DNA of 8,809 nucleotides from an uncultured Neisseria sp. (lineage in GTDB: Bacteria; Pseudomonadota; Gammaproteobacteria; Burkholderiales; Neisseriaceae). The translations under genes were made by a program, and so were the position numbers. Below, one piece after another: positions 1 to 8,775 of the stretch (within the stretch, counting starts at the first letter, position 1; each line of letters begins with the position of its first letter). The notes below the pieces were generated by a model that was not told the origin of the DNA, ran no database searches, and saw only the letters and a list, made by a program, of their open reading frames with translations. The DNA is taken from positions 1 to 8,809 of the forward strand of contig CAMURX010000063.1 in assembly GCA_947097615.1 (NCBI GenBank), written 5' to 3'.

Positions 1-80
1 GGCCCGGATGCCTGATAATCCGGTATCCGGGGAGGATTAAGGGGGTATTTGGGTAGAATTAGGAGTGATTGGGGGCGAAA

Positions 81-166
81 ACAGCCGAAAATCTTTGTTT
101 AGGTTCCTGCTGCCGAAGGAAGGGCTTTTTTGCAAAGGTCTCAACCTGTGTTTGGATTTCGGCTGT
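81..166. repeat. degenerate inverted repeat (about 24-nt arms)
   Basis: The left arm begins ACAGCCGAAAATC (81-93) and ends AGGT (101-104). The right arm begins ACCT (144-147) and ends GATTTCGGCTGT (155-166). The outer part pairs as ACAGCCGAAA(A)TC with one bulged base and the inner AGGT/ACCT also pairs, but the middle of the arms is mismatched. The first copy of the TTTTGCAAAGGTCTCA repeat sits between the arms. It could be a decayed small palindromic element or a weak RNA hairpin. I do not recognise the family. Confidence 0.4.
128..143 (+). repeat. 16-bp direct repeat, copy 1 (IS-end-like)
   Basis: TTTTGCAAAGGTCTCA occurs here and again, identically and in the same orientation, at 193-208, 65 bp downstream. 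Its reverse complement starts GAGACCTTTGCAAAA. From memory this resembles terminal inverted repeats of some IS5-family insertion sequences, but I cannot check that here. No transposase is present in the window. Confidence 0.6.
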
Positions 167-167
167 T

Positions 168-190
168 GGGGGGGAGAAGGGGAAGAGGGG
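168..190 (+). other. G-quadruplex-type motif
   Basis: Three closely spaced G runs are present: seven Gs (168-174), four Gs (179-182) and four Gs (187-190), separated by AGAA and AAGA. Splitting the seven-G run as GGG-G-GGG gives four GGG tracts with short loops, which meets the usual G-quadruplex pattern on the plus strand. The seven-G run could also be a slippage tract, but it lies in no reading frame I can identify. Confidence 0.5.
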
Positions 191-192
191 AA

Positions 193-208
193 TTTTGCAA
201 AGGTCTCA
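193..208 (+). repeat. 16-bp direct repeat, copy 2 (IS-end-like)
   Basis: Second exact copy of TTTTGCAAAGGTCTCA. Here it runs straight into an imperfect uptake sequence (CTCAGACGGCCT, 205-216), so the last four bases of the repeat are shared with it. The bases before it are GGGGAA, so the reverse complement reads GAGACCTTTGCAAAATTCC, which lengthens the resemblance to an insertion-sequence end. Confidence 0.6.
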
Positions 209-218
209 GACGGCCTCA

Positions 219-263
219 TTCAAGCCCGACCTGTATTCCAGTACAATCGCCCCTTTTTATAGT
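219..263 (+). promoter_or_regulatory. candidate promoter region for the flavoprotein gene
   Basis: Two overlapping sigma70-like arrangements are visible. One is TTCAAG (219-224), a 17-bp spacer and TACAAT (242-247). The other is TTCCAG (236-241), a 16-bp spacer and TATAGT (258-263), where the TATAGT is the end of the Correia-like element. The -35 boxes are poor (3 of 6), while the -10 boxes are good (5 of 6 each). Correia-type termini are known to create promoters by supplying a -10 box next to a resident -35. Use of either site is inferred. Confidence 0.35.
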
Positions 264-364
264 TGCTTAGAATTTCAATGATACGGCGTTGCCACCGCTC
301 TTATGTATTACTCATACACGGCGAGCGTTGTCGCCTTGTCTCATTTCCATTTTAAGCAACTATG
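258..364. mobile_element. short Correia-like palindromic element (MITE)
   Basis: The terminal repeats are TATAGTTGCTTA (258-269) and TAAGCAACTAT (353-363), with 11 bases pairing perfectly. Inside are TACGGCGTTGCC (282-293) near the left end and GTCGCCTTGTC (330-340) near the right end. I recognise these blocks from the sub-terminal parts of Neisseria Correia repeat enclosed elements. The canonical ends read TATAGTGGATTA, so this is a terminal variant and, at about 105 bp, a short form. The left flank is TA; the right flank is TG where TA is expected, so the target duplication has decayed by one base or never formed. Such elements are non-autonomous and fold into long hairpins cut by RNase III in known cases. 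This one ends 28 bp before the ATG of the flavoprotein gene and so probably forms part of its 5' leader. It also holds the upstream in-frame ATG at 303, which argues that that start is false. Confidence 0.7.
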
Positions 365-392
365 CCAACCACAACACAATAAGGAACACACC

Positions 393-2225
393 ATGCCTTT
401 ACATCTCACCCGCCGCCGCTTTCTCAAAAGCACCGCCGCCGTCGGCGCATTCGCCTTCGCCAGCCCCGTTTACCGCGTCCTCGCCGCCGAAGAAGCCGCC
501 GCCTATTACCCGCCCGCGTTGATTCGCGCGCTGATGGGCGACAACGACGGCAGCCAGGCCGCCGCCCACGGCCTTGCCCTGCGCGGACAAAGCGTTACCC
601 TGCCCGAAAAAGCCGGCGAGCAATACGATTTAATCGTGATCGGCGCAGGATTAAGCGGTTTGACCGCCGCCTATCTCTACCGAAAATCCCGCCCCAAAGC
701 CAAGATCCTGATTTTGGACGCGCATCAGGATTTCGGCGGACATGCCATCCGCAACGAATTTAATGCAAACGGCAAACTCATCTTGGGCTACGGCGGCAGC
801 GAATCCATCGACTCGCCCAAAACAGGCTATTCGCGCCAAGCCAAGCAGCTCTTGCGCGACCTCGGCATCGACTACACCAAATTCAACCGCTATTTCGATC
901 AAACCCTGTATCAAAAATGGGGCTTGAAAGAAGGCGTGTTCTTTGACGAAGGCACCTTCGGCAAAAACGCCGTCGTCGCGGGGCAGCCTGAAACAGGCAA
1001 CGCCAAAGCCGCCGCCGTTATCGCCCAATTCCCCATGCCCGAAGACGCACGCGTCGCACTCACCGCGCTGTACACCAAGCCCACCGACTACTGGCAGGGC
1101 AAAAACAAACGCGAGCGCGCCGAGCTTGCCCACAGCACGAGCTACTACGACTTCCTGAAAAACACCGCCAAGCTGCCCGAAAGCGCCCTCAACTACCTCA
1201 CCCAAATCAGCAGCGAATACTGGGGCATTTCCATCCACGCCATTTCCGTTTATTCCGCGCTGGAAGACGGCTACCCCGGCGTGCAAAACCTGCAAATCAG
1301 CCACACAGCCCACACCGAAGAGCCCTATATCTACCACTTCCCCGACGGCAACGCCTCCATCGCCCGCCTGCTGGTGCGCAAACTCATCCCCGGCATCGCC
1401 GCAGGCCACACCATGGAAGACATCGTTACCGCGCAGTTTGACTACGGCAAACTGGACTTGCCCGCCAACAACGTGCGCATCCGCCTCAACAGCACCGCGC
1501 TGATTGTGCAAAACACGGCAAACGGCGTGGCAGTGGCATACAAAACCCCGGGCAGCCAAGACTTGGCGCGTGCCGACGCGGCAAAATGCATTTTCGCGGG
1601 ACACAGCGCGCTGGCGGCGAAAATCATGCCCGAAATGCCCGAAGCACAAAAAACGGCTGAGCTGAGCAACTCGCGCACGCCCATGGTTTACGCCAATGCC
1701 CTGGTAAAAAACGCCCGCGCCTTCAAAAAACTCGGCGTGCACCGCCTGTATTCGCCCGCCGCCTTCTTCTGCGACGTGAAACTGGACGACCCCGTCAGCA
1801 TCGGCGACTACCAATTCGCCAAAACGCCCGACGAGCCGATTGTGATCCACATGGCGCATATCGCCACCGCCACCGAAGGCAAAACGCCGCAGGAAATGTA
1901 TAAAAAAGGGCGCGGCAAACTGGCGGGCATGACCTTTGACGCGATTAAAGAAGAAATGCTCAAACAACTCCGCGCCATCTACGCACTGGCAGGCGAAAAT
2001 CTGGACGACGACTTGCTCGACGTTTCCATCAACCGCTGGTCACACGGCTACAGCTACGAACGGTTGGATTTGTTCAACACCGAGCGCAACGCGGCGGACA
2101 CCACCGCAAAAATGCAAAAACGCTTGGGCAACATCCTGATGGCCGGCAGCGACGTGGCATGGAAGCCCTATGTGCAGGACGCGATTGACCAAGCGTACCG
2201 TGCGGTGAAAGAAGCGCTGGCCTAG
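393..2225 (+). CDS. Tat-exported FAD-dependent oxidoreductase, spermidine dehydrogenase-like
   Basis: A 610-residue flavoprotein predicted to act in the periplasm. Residues 6-12 (TRRRFLK) match the twin-arginine consensus, followed by a hydrophobic stretch (about 13-26) and a plausible cleavage after VLA31. Tat export implies that it folds and takes up its cofactor before export. The dinucleotide-binding fold begins at 78 with GAGLSG (84-89) and an acidic strand end near ILILDA (105-110), then FGGHA (114-118). The C-terminal FAD motif is GNILMAGSDVAW (579-590) followed by the helix DAIDQAYRAV. The layout, including the PPALxxLxG-type segment before the Rossmann fold (40-49), resembles Pseudomonas spermidine dehydrogenase (SpdH), which cleaves spermidine oxidatively. 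Substrate assignment is inference; another amine or a non-amine substrate is possible. I start at 393 because AAGGA (381-385) sits 7 nt upstream and the Tat motif is then N-terminal. The in-frame ATG at 303 would add 30 residues translated from the Correia-like element and would bury the Tat signal. The stop is TAG, whose G belongs to the downstream palindromic element. Confidence 0.82.
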   Translation: MPLHLTRRRFLKSTAAVGAFAFASPVYRVLAAEEAAAYYPPALIRALMGDNDGSQAAAHGLALRGQSVTLPEKAGEQYDLIVIGAGLSGLTAAYLYRKSRPKAKILILDAHQDFGGHAIRNEFNANGKLILGYGGSESIDSPKTGYSRQAKQLLRDLGIDYTKFNRYFDQTLYQKWGLKEGVFFDEGTFGKNAVVAGQPETGNAKAAAVIAQFPMPEDARVALTALYTKPTDYWQGKNKRERAELAHSTSYYDFLKNTAKLPESALNYLTQISSEYWGISIHAISVYSALEDGYPGVQNLQISHTAHTEEPYIYHFPDGNASIARLLVRKLIPGIAAGHTMEDIVTAQFDYGKLDLPANNVRIRLNSTALIVQNTANGVAVAYKTPGSQDLARADAAKCIFAGHSALAAKIMPEMPEAQKTAELSNSRTPMVYANALVKNARAFKKLGVHRLYSPAAFFCDVKLDDPVSIGDYQFAKTPDEPIVIHMAHIATATEGKTPQEMYKKGRGKLAGMTFDAIKEEMLKQLRAIYALAGENLDDDLLDVSINRWSHGYSYERLDLFNTERNAADTTAKMQKRLGNILMAGSDVAWKPYVQDAIDQAYRAVKEALA

Positions 2226-2387
2226 GGCGTGTTGATATTCGGCTTTTGAAGCAGATTTTTCGTCAGAAAATGGCAGATGCAAGGCAAAAATGCGAGCCTA
2301 TGCCGTCCATAGGCGAGTATTTTTAACGCAGCAGATGCCGTTTTAGGACGAAAAAGCCGCCAAAACGCTGATTGTCAACACGCCCTA
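2223..2387. mobile_element. 161-bp TA-flanked palindromic MITE-like element
   Basis: The ends are perfect inverted repeats, TAGGGCGTGTTGA (2223-2235) and TCAACACGCCCTA (2375-2387). The outermost TA on each side is best read as a target duplication, leaving a 161-bp element (2225-2385). The whole unit is an imperfect palindrome centred exactly at 2305. The centre is GCCTATG / CATAGGC around the loop CCGTC (2296-2314). Further out, TTTTTCGTC (2256-2264) pairs with GACGAAAAA (2347-2355), and AAAATGGCAGATGC (2267-2280) pairs in 11 of 14 positions with 2331-2344. It carries no open frame, so it is non-autonomous. TA target use fits IS630/Tc1-mariner-type mobilisation, the mechanism also proposed for Correia elements, but these termini differ from Correia ends. 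I do not know a published name for the family. The left TA forms the first two bases of the upstream gene's stop codon. Confidence 0.75.
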
Positions 2388-2404
2388 AGGCTTTGCCCTT
2401 AAAA

Positions 2405-2466
2405 AGGCCGTCTGAAAGCGAAACTTCAACGAAGTTAAAACGGATTTTCCCGCTTTCAGACGGCCT
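2405..2466. terminator. DUS inverted repeat, terminator of the flavoprotein gene
   Basis: Two opposed AG-DUS copies (2405-2416 and 2455-2466) lie within a perfect 16-bp stem (2405-2420 with 2451-2466), flanked by A-rich sequence on the left and CTCTTTTT on the right. The T run follows the hairpin in the plus direction, as expected for an intrinsic terminator of the flavoprotein gene. The 30-nt loop contains a second small hairpin, AACTTC-AAC-GAAGTT (2422-2436), giving a nested structure. Confidence 0.75.
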
Positions 2467-2518
2467 CTTTTTGCCGACGCGGCATGGAGGGGTTTGCAGT
2501 GGGTTTCAGTTGCTTTAA

Positions 2519-2547
2519 AGGCCGTCTGAAAACGTTTCAGACGGCCT
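2519..2547 (-). terminator. DUS inverted repeat, terminator of maeB
   Basis: Opposed AG-DUS copies (2519-2530 and 2536-2547) form a 13-bp perfect stem with a 3-nt loop. It begins 18 nt past the maeB stop codon on the minus strand. In that direction the stem is followed by TTTAAAG, a short T run. It also works as an uptake signal. Confidence 0.75.
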
Positions 2548-2565
2548 CTTGTCTGCCAAACGGGC

Positions 2566-4845
<2,280 letters not shown>

Positions 4846-4879
4846 GCTGTTTGCTCCGTGAGGGTTTCGGGTTGGGGAA

Positions 4880-4924
4880 CAGGCCGTCTGAAAAGCCGTT
4901 TGCCGGATTTTTTCAGACGGCCTG
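4880..4924. terminator. DUS inverted repeat in the leader of maeB
   Basis: Opposed AG-DUS copies (4881-4892, 4912-4923) form a 15-bp perfect stem (4880-4894 with 4910-4924) around a 15-nt loop. It is 34 bp upstream of the maeB start, leaving no room for a promoter in between, so maeB transcripts must cross it. Neither side has a proper T run, so termination may be inefficient. It may mainly be an uptake signal or a leader hairpin. Confidence 0.6.
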
Positions 4925-4944
4925 TGAAGATTTGCAAAGGCGCG

Positions 4945-4950
4945 ATTCTA
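4945..4950 (-). promoter_or_regulatory. possible -10 box for maeB
   Basis: The minus strand reads TAGAAT here (5 of 6 to TATAAT), between the two DUS hairpins that separate maeB from the cytochrome gene. The expected -35 position is GC-rich and does not match. If it is used, the maeB leader would be about 90-95 nt and include the hairpin at 4880-4924. Confidence 0.25.
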
Positions 4951-4979
4951 ACACGCGGCGCGGCGCGGTGGGTATGCGA

Positions 4980-5021
4980 AAGGCCGTCTGAAAGCCTGCA
5001 ACGGGGCTTTCAGACGGCCTT
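4980..5021 (-). terminator. DUS inverted repeat, terminator of the cytochrome gene
   Basis: Opposed AG-DUS copies (4981-4992, 5009-5020) lie within a 17-bp perfect stem and an 8-nt loop (4997-5004). It starts 23 nt past the cytochrome stop codon on the minus strand. The T run after it on that strand is only two bases, so the strong stem is the main argument. Confidence 0.65.
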
Positions 5022-5044
5022 GGCGCTCTGCGGCGGACGGGAAA

Positions 5045-5581
5045 TCAGAACTTGCCGCCCGATTCGTTCACCATATACACCACGGCGGCTTTCACTTCGT
5101 CGTCCGACAGCGCGGAATTGCCGCCGCGCGCTGGCATCATGCCCTTGTCGGTAAAGCCTTCGAGGGCGTGTTTGAACAGGGTGTCCTTGCCTTTTTTGAT
5201 GCGCGGCGCCCATTCGTCTTTGTGGGTGATGCGCGGGGTGTCGGGAATGGCGGAGTTCGCGCCGTGGCAGCCGAAGCACAGGCCGTCGAACACTTTTTTG
5301 CCGTCGGCAGCGGCGCTCTCGGCAGGCTTGGCTTCCGGTTCAGGCTTGGCCTCTTGTGCCGGTTTCTCTTCGGCAGGCGCTTGCGGCGCGGGCGTTTCGG
5401 CAGACGCGGCAGGCTGCTGTGCCTGCTCTTGGTCGGCCGCAGCGGCTTCGGATGCGGCCTGATCGGGCGCGGAAACGGCCGCTTCGGCAGCGGGCACGGG
5501 TTCGGTGGGTTTCGCCGCTTCCTGCGAGCAGGCGGCCAGTGCCAGAGCGGCGGCGGAAATCATCGCTAAGTAGATTTTCAT
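5045..5581 (-). CDS. lipid-anchored monohaem cytochrome c (c5-type)
   Basis: A 178-residue predicted lipoprotein that should carry electrons on the periplasmic side of a membrane. The signal peptide (1-17) ends in the lipobox LAAC with acylated Cys18. Residues 19 to about 93 are a disordered-looking Ala/Glu/Pro/Gln/Lys linker, followed by one class I cytochrome c domain. Haem is attached at CFGCH (102-106), and a Met at MMPARGG (148-154) is the likely sixth ligand. The domain resembles cytochrome c5, used in Neisseria to pass electrons from the bc1 complex to the cbb3 oxidase or to nitrite reductase; the long tether fits such shuttling. The best known Neisseria c5 has two haem domains and this has one, so it may be a different member. 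Start: AGGA 8 nt upstream of this ATG plus the resulting clean lipoprotein signal; an in-frame ATG at 5608 adds nine polar residues and is less likely. It lies 202 bp downstream of the deaminase gene with a terminator between. Confidence 0.9.
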   Translation of the reverse strand: MKIYLAMISAAALALAACSQEAAKPTEPVPAAEAAVSAPDQAASEAAAADQEQAQQPAASAETPAPQAPAEEKPAQEAKPEPEAKPAESAAADGKKVFDGLCFGCHGANSAIPDTPRITHKDEWAPRIKKGKDTLFKHALEGFTDKGMMPARGGNSALSDDEVKAAVVYMVNESGGKF

Positions 5582-5638
5582 GCTTTGTGTCCTTTTCGGT
5601 TTCGTCATCGTTGCTTGCCATACCGCTGCAAATGAAAC

Positions 5639-5666
5639 GGTATAACACTGGTGAAATTAACACAAA
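5639..5666 (-). promoter_or_regulatory. possible promoter of the cytochrome gene
   Basis: On the minus strand a TG-extended -10 (TGT then TATACC, 5647-5639) lies 16 bp downstream of TTTGTG (5666-5661), about 60 bp before the start codon at 5581. The matches are moderate. I saw no clear FNR box nearby, although oxygen control would be plausible for this kind of gene. Confidence 0.3.
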
Positions 5667-5717
5667 GGCGGACGCGGAAATTTGAGCTGCGTTAAGTTTT
5701 GTCAGAATACAAGGAGG

Positions 5718-5756
5718 AAATAGGCCGTCTGAAACCCATTTTCAGACGGCCTATTT
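5718..5756 (-). terminator. DUS inverted repeat, terminator of the deaminase gene
   Basis: Opposed AG-DUS copies (5722-5733, 5741-5752) lie in a 17-bp perfect stem (5718-5734 with 5740-5756) around the 5-nt loop CCCAT. The stem can be extended by AGG/CCT past a one-base bulge. It begins 27 nt after the deaminase stop codon, and its 3' arm on the minus strand ends in TTT. Confidence 0.75.
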
Positions 5757-5782
5757 TCCTATTTTGATGTGCACGCTGCGTT

Positions 5783-6856
<1,074 letters not shown>

Positions 6857-6859
6857 GGT

Positions 6860-6871
6860 TTCAGACGGCCT
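6860..6871 (-). other. third DNA uptake sequence beside the 6820-6856 hairpin
   Basis: An exact AG-DUS in the same orientation as the 6841-6852 copy and just 7 bp from it. It could pair with the 6824-6835 copy instead, giving an alternative and weaker hairpin. It lies 5 nt past the stop codon of the lipoprotein gene. Confidence 0.9.
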
Positions 6872-6876
6872 GGAGC

Positions 6877-7653
6877 TTATTGTTTTGTCTCGTCTTTCGA
6901 TTTTTTCATTTTGTCGTAAATCAGGCCGTAGATGCCGAAAGGCTTGGGAATGTCGGGCAGCATGGCTTTGCCGGTTTCTTTCAGGTTTTTCTTGGCCAAA
7001 TGGCCGGTGGGCGTGTTGCAGCGCTGCACTTCGACGGGGCGGGGGGTGCTGCCGCCGATTTCCTGTATCTGCATACCGCAGCGGCCGCCGTCTTCAAAAT
7101 ACACCGCTTCGTAGTCTTTGCCGGCTTCGGGGATGAATTTCACGGCAACATGGCAGCTTTGGCTTGTCGTGGTGTTGCCGGTTTTCATCGGCATGCCGCC
7201 GCTCAAAATCTGAACGGTCACGGGGCGTCCGCTGCGTGCGGCCAGCTCGCGGTAGAAAGCCCGGCCGTTTTGGCCGCCGGTTGCTTGGCGGGAGTAGTCG
7301 CTTTCGGGCATGCCGAGGCTAAAGTTTTTGGCGATGCCGCGGAAAGAAGCGGCTGTGTCGCTCCAGCTGTTGCCCGCCGTAACCATAATGGCGTCGGATT
7401 TGGGCGTGCAGTCGGTGTCTTCGTAGGCGATGGTGGAAAAATAGTTGCGGCCGTAAATGCGCAGGCGTGCGTCTTCCTCCGGCTTGTAGTCGCGCGCGGG
7501 GGTGTAGTCGCCGGGTTTGGGCGGGGCTTTGTCAAACAGGGCTTGGGGACTGCCGAAGATTTTTTTGTCGGGATACAGGGCGTGCAGCACGGGGTTGTAG
7601 CAGGCCGAGAGTAGGGGCAGTGCCAGGGCGCAAACGAGAAAAGTTTTTTTCAT
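6877..7653 (-). CDS. uncharacterised lipoprotein
   Basis: I do not recognise this family. The 258-residue product has a clear lipoprotein signal: MKK, a hydrophobic core and the lipobox LSAC with Cys18 as the acylated residue. The residue after it is Tyr, not Asp, so by the usual rule it would go to the outer membrane. The mature part has four further cysteines (82, 167, 192, 212), enough for two disulfide bonds in the periplasm. Motif-like stretches are RIYGRNYFSTIAYEDTDC (65-82), a Gly/Ser-rich middle (about 94-165) and EDGGRCGMQIQEIGG (187-201). The C-terminus is Lys-rich (KMKKSKDETKQ). There are no membrane segments beyond the signal. The start is supported by AAAGA about 8 nt upstream and the textbook signal peptide. 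It lies between purM (87 bp away) and the deaminase gene (79 bp); the neighbours give no clear clue to its role. Confidence 0.85.
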   Translation of the reverse strand: MKKTFLVCALALPLLSACYNPVLHALYPDKKIFGSPQALFDKAPPKPGDYTPARDYKPEEDARLRIYGRNYFSTIAYEDTDCTPKSDAIMVTAGNSWSDTAASFRGIAKNFSLGMPESDYSRQATGGQNGRAFYRELAARSGRPVTVQILSGGMPMKTGNTTTSQSCHVAVKFIPEAGKDYEAVYFEDGGRCGMQIQEIGGSTPRPVEVQRCNTPTGHLAKKNLKETGKAMLPDIPKPFGIYGLIYDKMKKSKDETKQ

Positions 7654-7685
7654 GGCGTTATCTTTAATGTGTGTTTGGATACGGG

Positions 7686-7724
7686 AGGCCGTCTGAAAAG
7701 TGGTTTTGCTTTTTCAGACGGCCT
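7686..7724 (-). terminator. DUS inverted repeat, terminator of purM
   Basis: Opposed AG-DUS copies (7686-7697, 7713-7724) form a 14-15 bp stem (7686-7700 with 7709-7724, one bulged T) around TGGTTTTG. It begins 16 nt after the purM stop codon. No T run follows on the minus strand, so termination efficiency is uncertain. Confidence 0.65.
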
Positions 7725-7740
7725 TTGTTTTGCTTCGGCG

Positions 7741-8775
7741 TTAAGCGACTTGGGTTTGGTGCTCGCCGCCCACGCGCTCGCGGATGCTGCCCAGGCGGTA
7801 AACGGTTTCGCCCTGTCCGCTTAAAAACGCGGCCACTGCGTCGGCATCTTCGGCAGCGACCACCAGCACCATGCCGATGCCGCAGTTAAACGTGCGGTAC
7901 ATTTCCTGCGTTTCGACATTGCCCGCTTGTTGCAGCCATTGGAACAGCTTGGGCATTTGCCACGCGTCGGCGTCGATTTGGGCGACGGTGTTTTCCGGCA
8001 GAATACGCGGCACGTTTTCGGTGATGCCGCCGCCGGTGATGTGCGCCATGCCTTTGATAGTAAATTGTTTGAGTGTGGCCAGAATCGGTTTGACATACAG
8101 GCGCGTGGGGGCGATTACGGCTTCGCGCAAGGTTTTGCCATTGTCAAATTCCGCGTCCAAATCGGGCGCGTCGCGCTCGATGATTTTGCGGATAAGCGAG
8201 TAGCCGTTGGAGTGTGCGCCGTTGGAGGCCAAACCGAGCACCGCGTCGCCCGCTTTAATGCTGCGGCCGTTGATGACGCGGTCTTTTTCAACCACGCCCA
8301 CGGCAAAGCCCGCCAAATCGTATTCGCCTTCGGGATACATGCCGGGCATTTCGGCGGTTTCGCCGCCGATAAGGGCGCAGCCGGATTCTTCGCAGCCTTG
8401 CGCGATGCCTTTAATCACGTCGGTGGCGCGTTCGACATCGAGTTTGCCGCAGGCGAAATAATCTAGGAAAAACAAGGGTTCTGCACCTTGTACCAGAATA
8501 TCGTTCACGCTCATGGCCACCAAATCGATGCCCACGGTATCGTGTTTGTCCCAGTCAAACGCGAGTTTGAGTTTGGTGCCCACGCCGTCCGTGCCGCTCA
8601 CGAGTACGGGGTTTTGGTATTTTTTGCCGATTTCAACCAGCGCGCCGAAGCCGCCCAAATCTCCCAATACTTCGGGGCGCATGGTGCGTTTGGCAAAGGG
8701 TTTGATGTTTTCGACCAGGCGGTCGCCCGCGTCGATGTCCACGCCCGCGTCGCGGTAGCTTAAAGATTCGCTCAT
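7741..8775 (-). CDS. purM: phosphoribosylformylglycinamidine cyclo-ligase (AIR synthetase)
   Basis: A 344-residue cytoplasmic enzyme for the fifth step of purine biosynthesis: ATP-dependent closure of FGAM to AIR (EC 6.3.3.1). It belongs to the PurM/PurL/HypE/ThiL/SelD ATP-binding family. Visible hallmarks are [13 protein letters not shown] (5-17), [13 protein letters not shown] (60-72), the metal- and ATP-binding region [16 protein letters not shown] (91-106), [11 protein letters not shown] (137-147), [11 protein letters not shown] (184-194), [16 protein letters not shown] (245-260) and FNCGIGM (296-302). The length is normal and the gene is complete. The ribosome binding site is modest (AGAG-rich leader), but the N-terminal SYRDAGVDI motif fixes the start. 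Its promoter is not within the 34 bp of upstream sequence available. It is first in the run of five minus-strand genes, ahead of the lipoprotein. Confidence 0.97.
   Translation of the reverse strand: MSESLSYRDAGVDIDAGDRLVENIKPFAKRTMRPEVLGDLGGFGALVEIGKKYQNPVLVSGTDGVGTKLKLAFDWDKHDTVGIDLVAMSVNDILVQGAEPLFFLDYFACGKLDVERATDVIKGIAQGCEESGCALIGGETAEMPGMYPEGEYDLAGFAVGVVEKDRVINGRSIKAGDAVLGLASNGAHSNGYSLIRKIIERDAPDLDAEFDNGKTLREAVIAPTRLYVKPILATLKQFTIKGMAHITGGGITENVPRILPENTVAQIDADAWQMPKLFQWLQQAGNVETQEMYRTFNCGIGMVLVVAAEDADAVAAFLSGQGETVYRLGSIRERVGGEHQTQVA

Larger units (their letters stand above)
1..257. other. non-coding, repeat-rich upstream region
   Basis: I see no credible gene in this stretch. The short open frames here are low-complexity and lack a convincing ribosome binding site. 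It contains a 7-bp inverted repeat at the left edge (CCCGGAT at 3-9, ATCCGGG at 25-31), a degenerate inverted repeat (81-104 with 144-166), a 16-bp direct repeat (128-143 and 193-208), a G-rich run (168-190), and an imperfect uptake sequence at 205-216 (CTCAGACGGCCT, one mismatch to the AG-DUS). The mixture suggests old mobile-element debris upstream of the flavoprotein gene. What lies left of position 1 is unknown. Confidence 0.6.

Noticed and set aside
3..31. CCCGGAT / ATCCGGG inverted repeat at the left edge as a terminator
   Set aside because: Only 7 bp with a 15-nt loop and no T run. The sequence further left is not available.
303..392. Upstream in-frame ATG giving a 640-residue flavoprotein
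   Set aside because: These 30 codons lie mostly in the Correia-like element, lack a ribosome binding site and would place the twin-arginine motif internally. The start at 393 has AAGGA at proper spacing.
651..1967. 438-codon open frame on the minus strand inside the flavoprotein gene
   Set aside because: It is a shadow of the flavoprotein frame: no domain motif, biased composition, and the sense strand carries clear Tat and FAD motifs.
258..2387. Composite transposon carrying the flavoprotein gene
   Set aside because: The two bordering elements have different ends and neither encodes or sits beside a transposase, so mobilisation as a unit is not supported.
5582..5608. Upstream ATG of the cytochrome gene
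   Set aside because: It adds nine polar residues before a complete lipoprotein signal. The ATG at 5581 has a good ribosome binding site 8 nt away.
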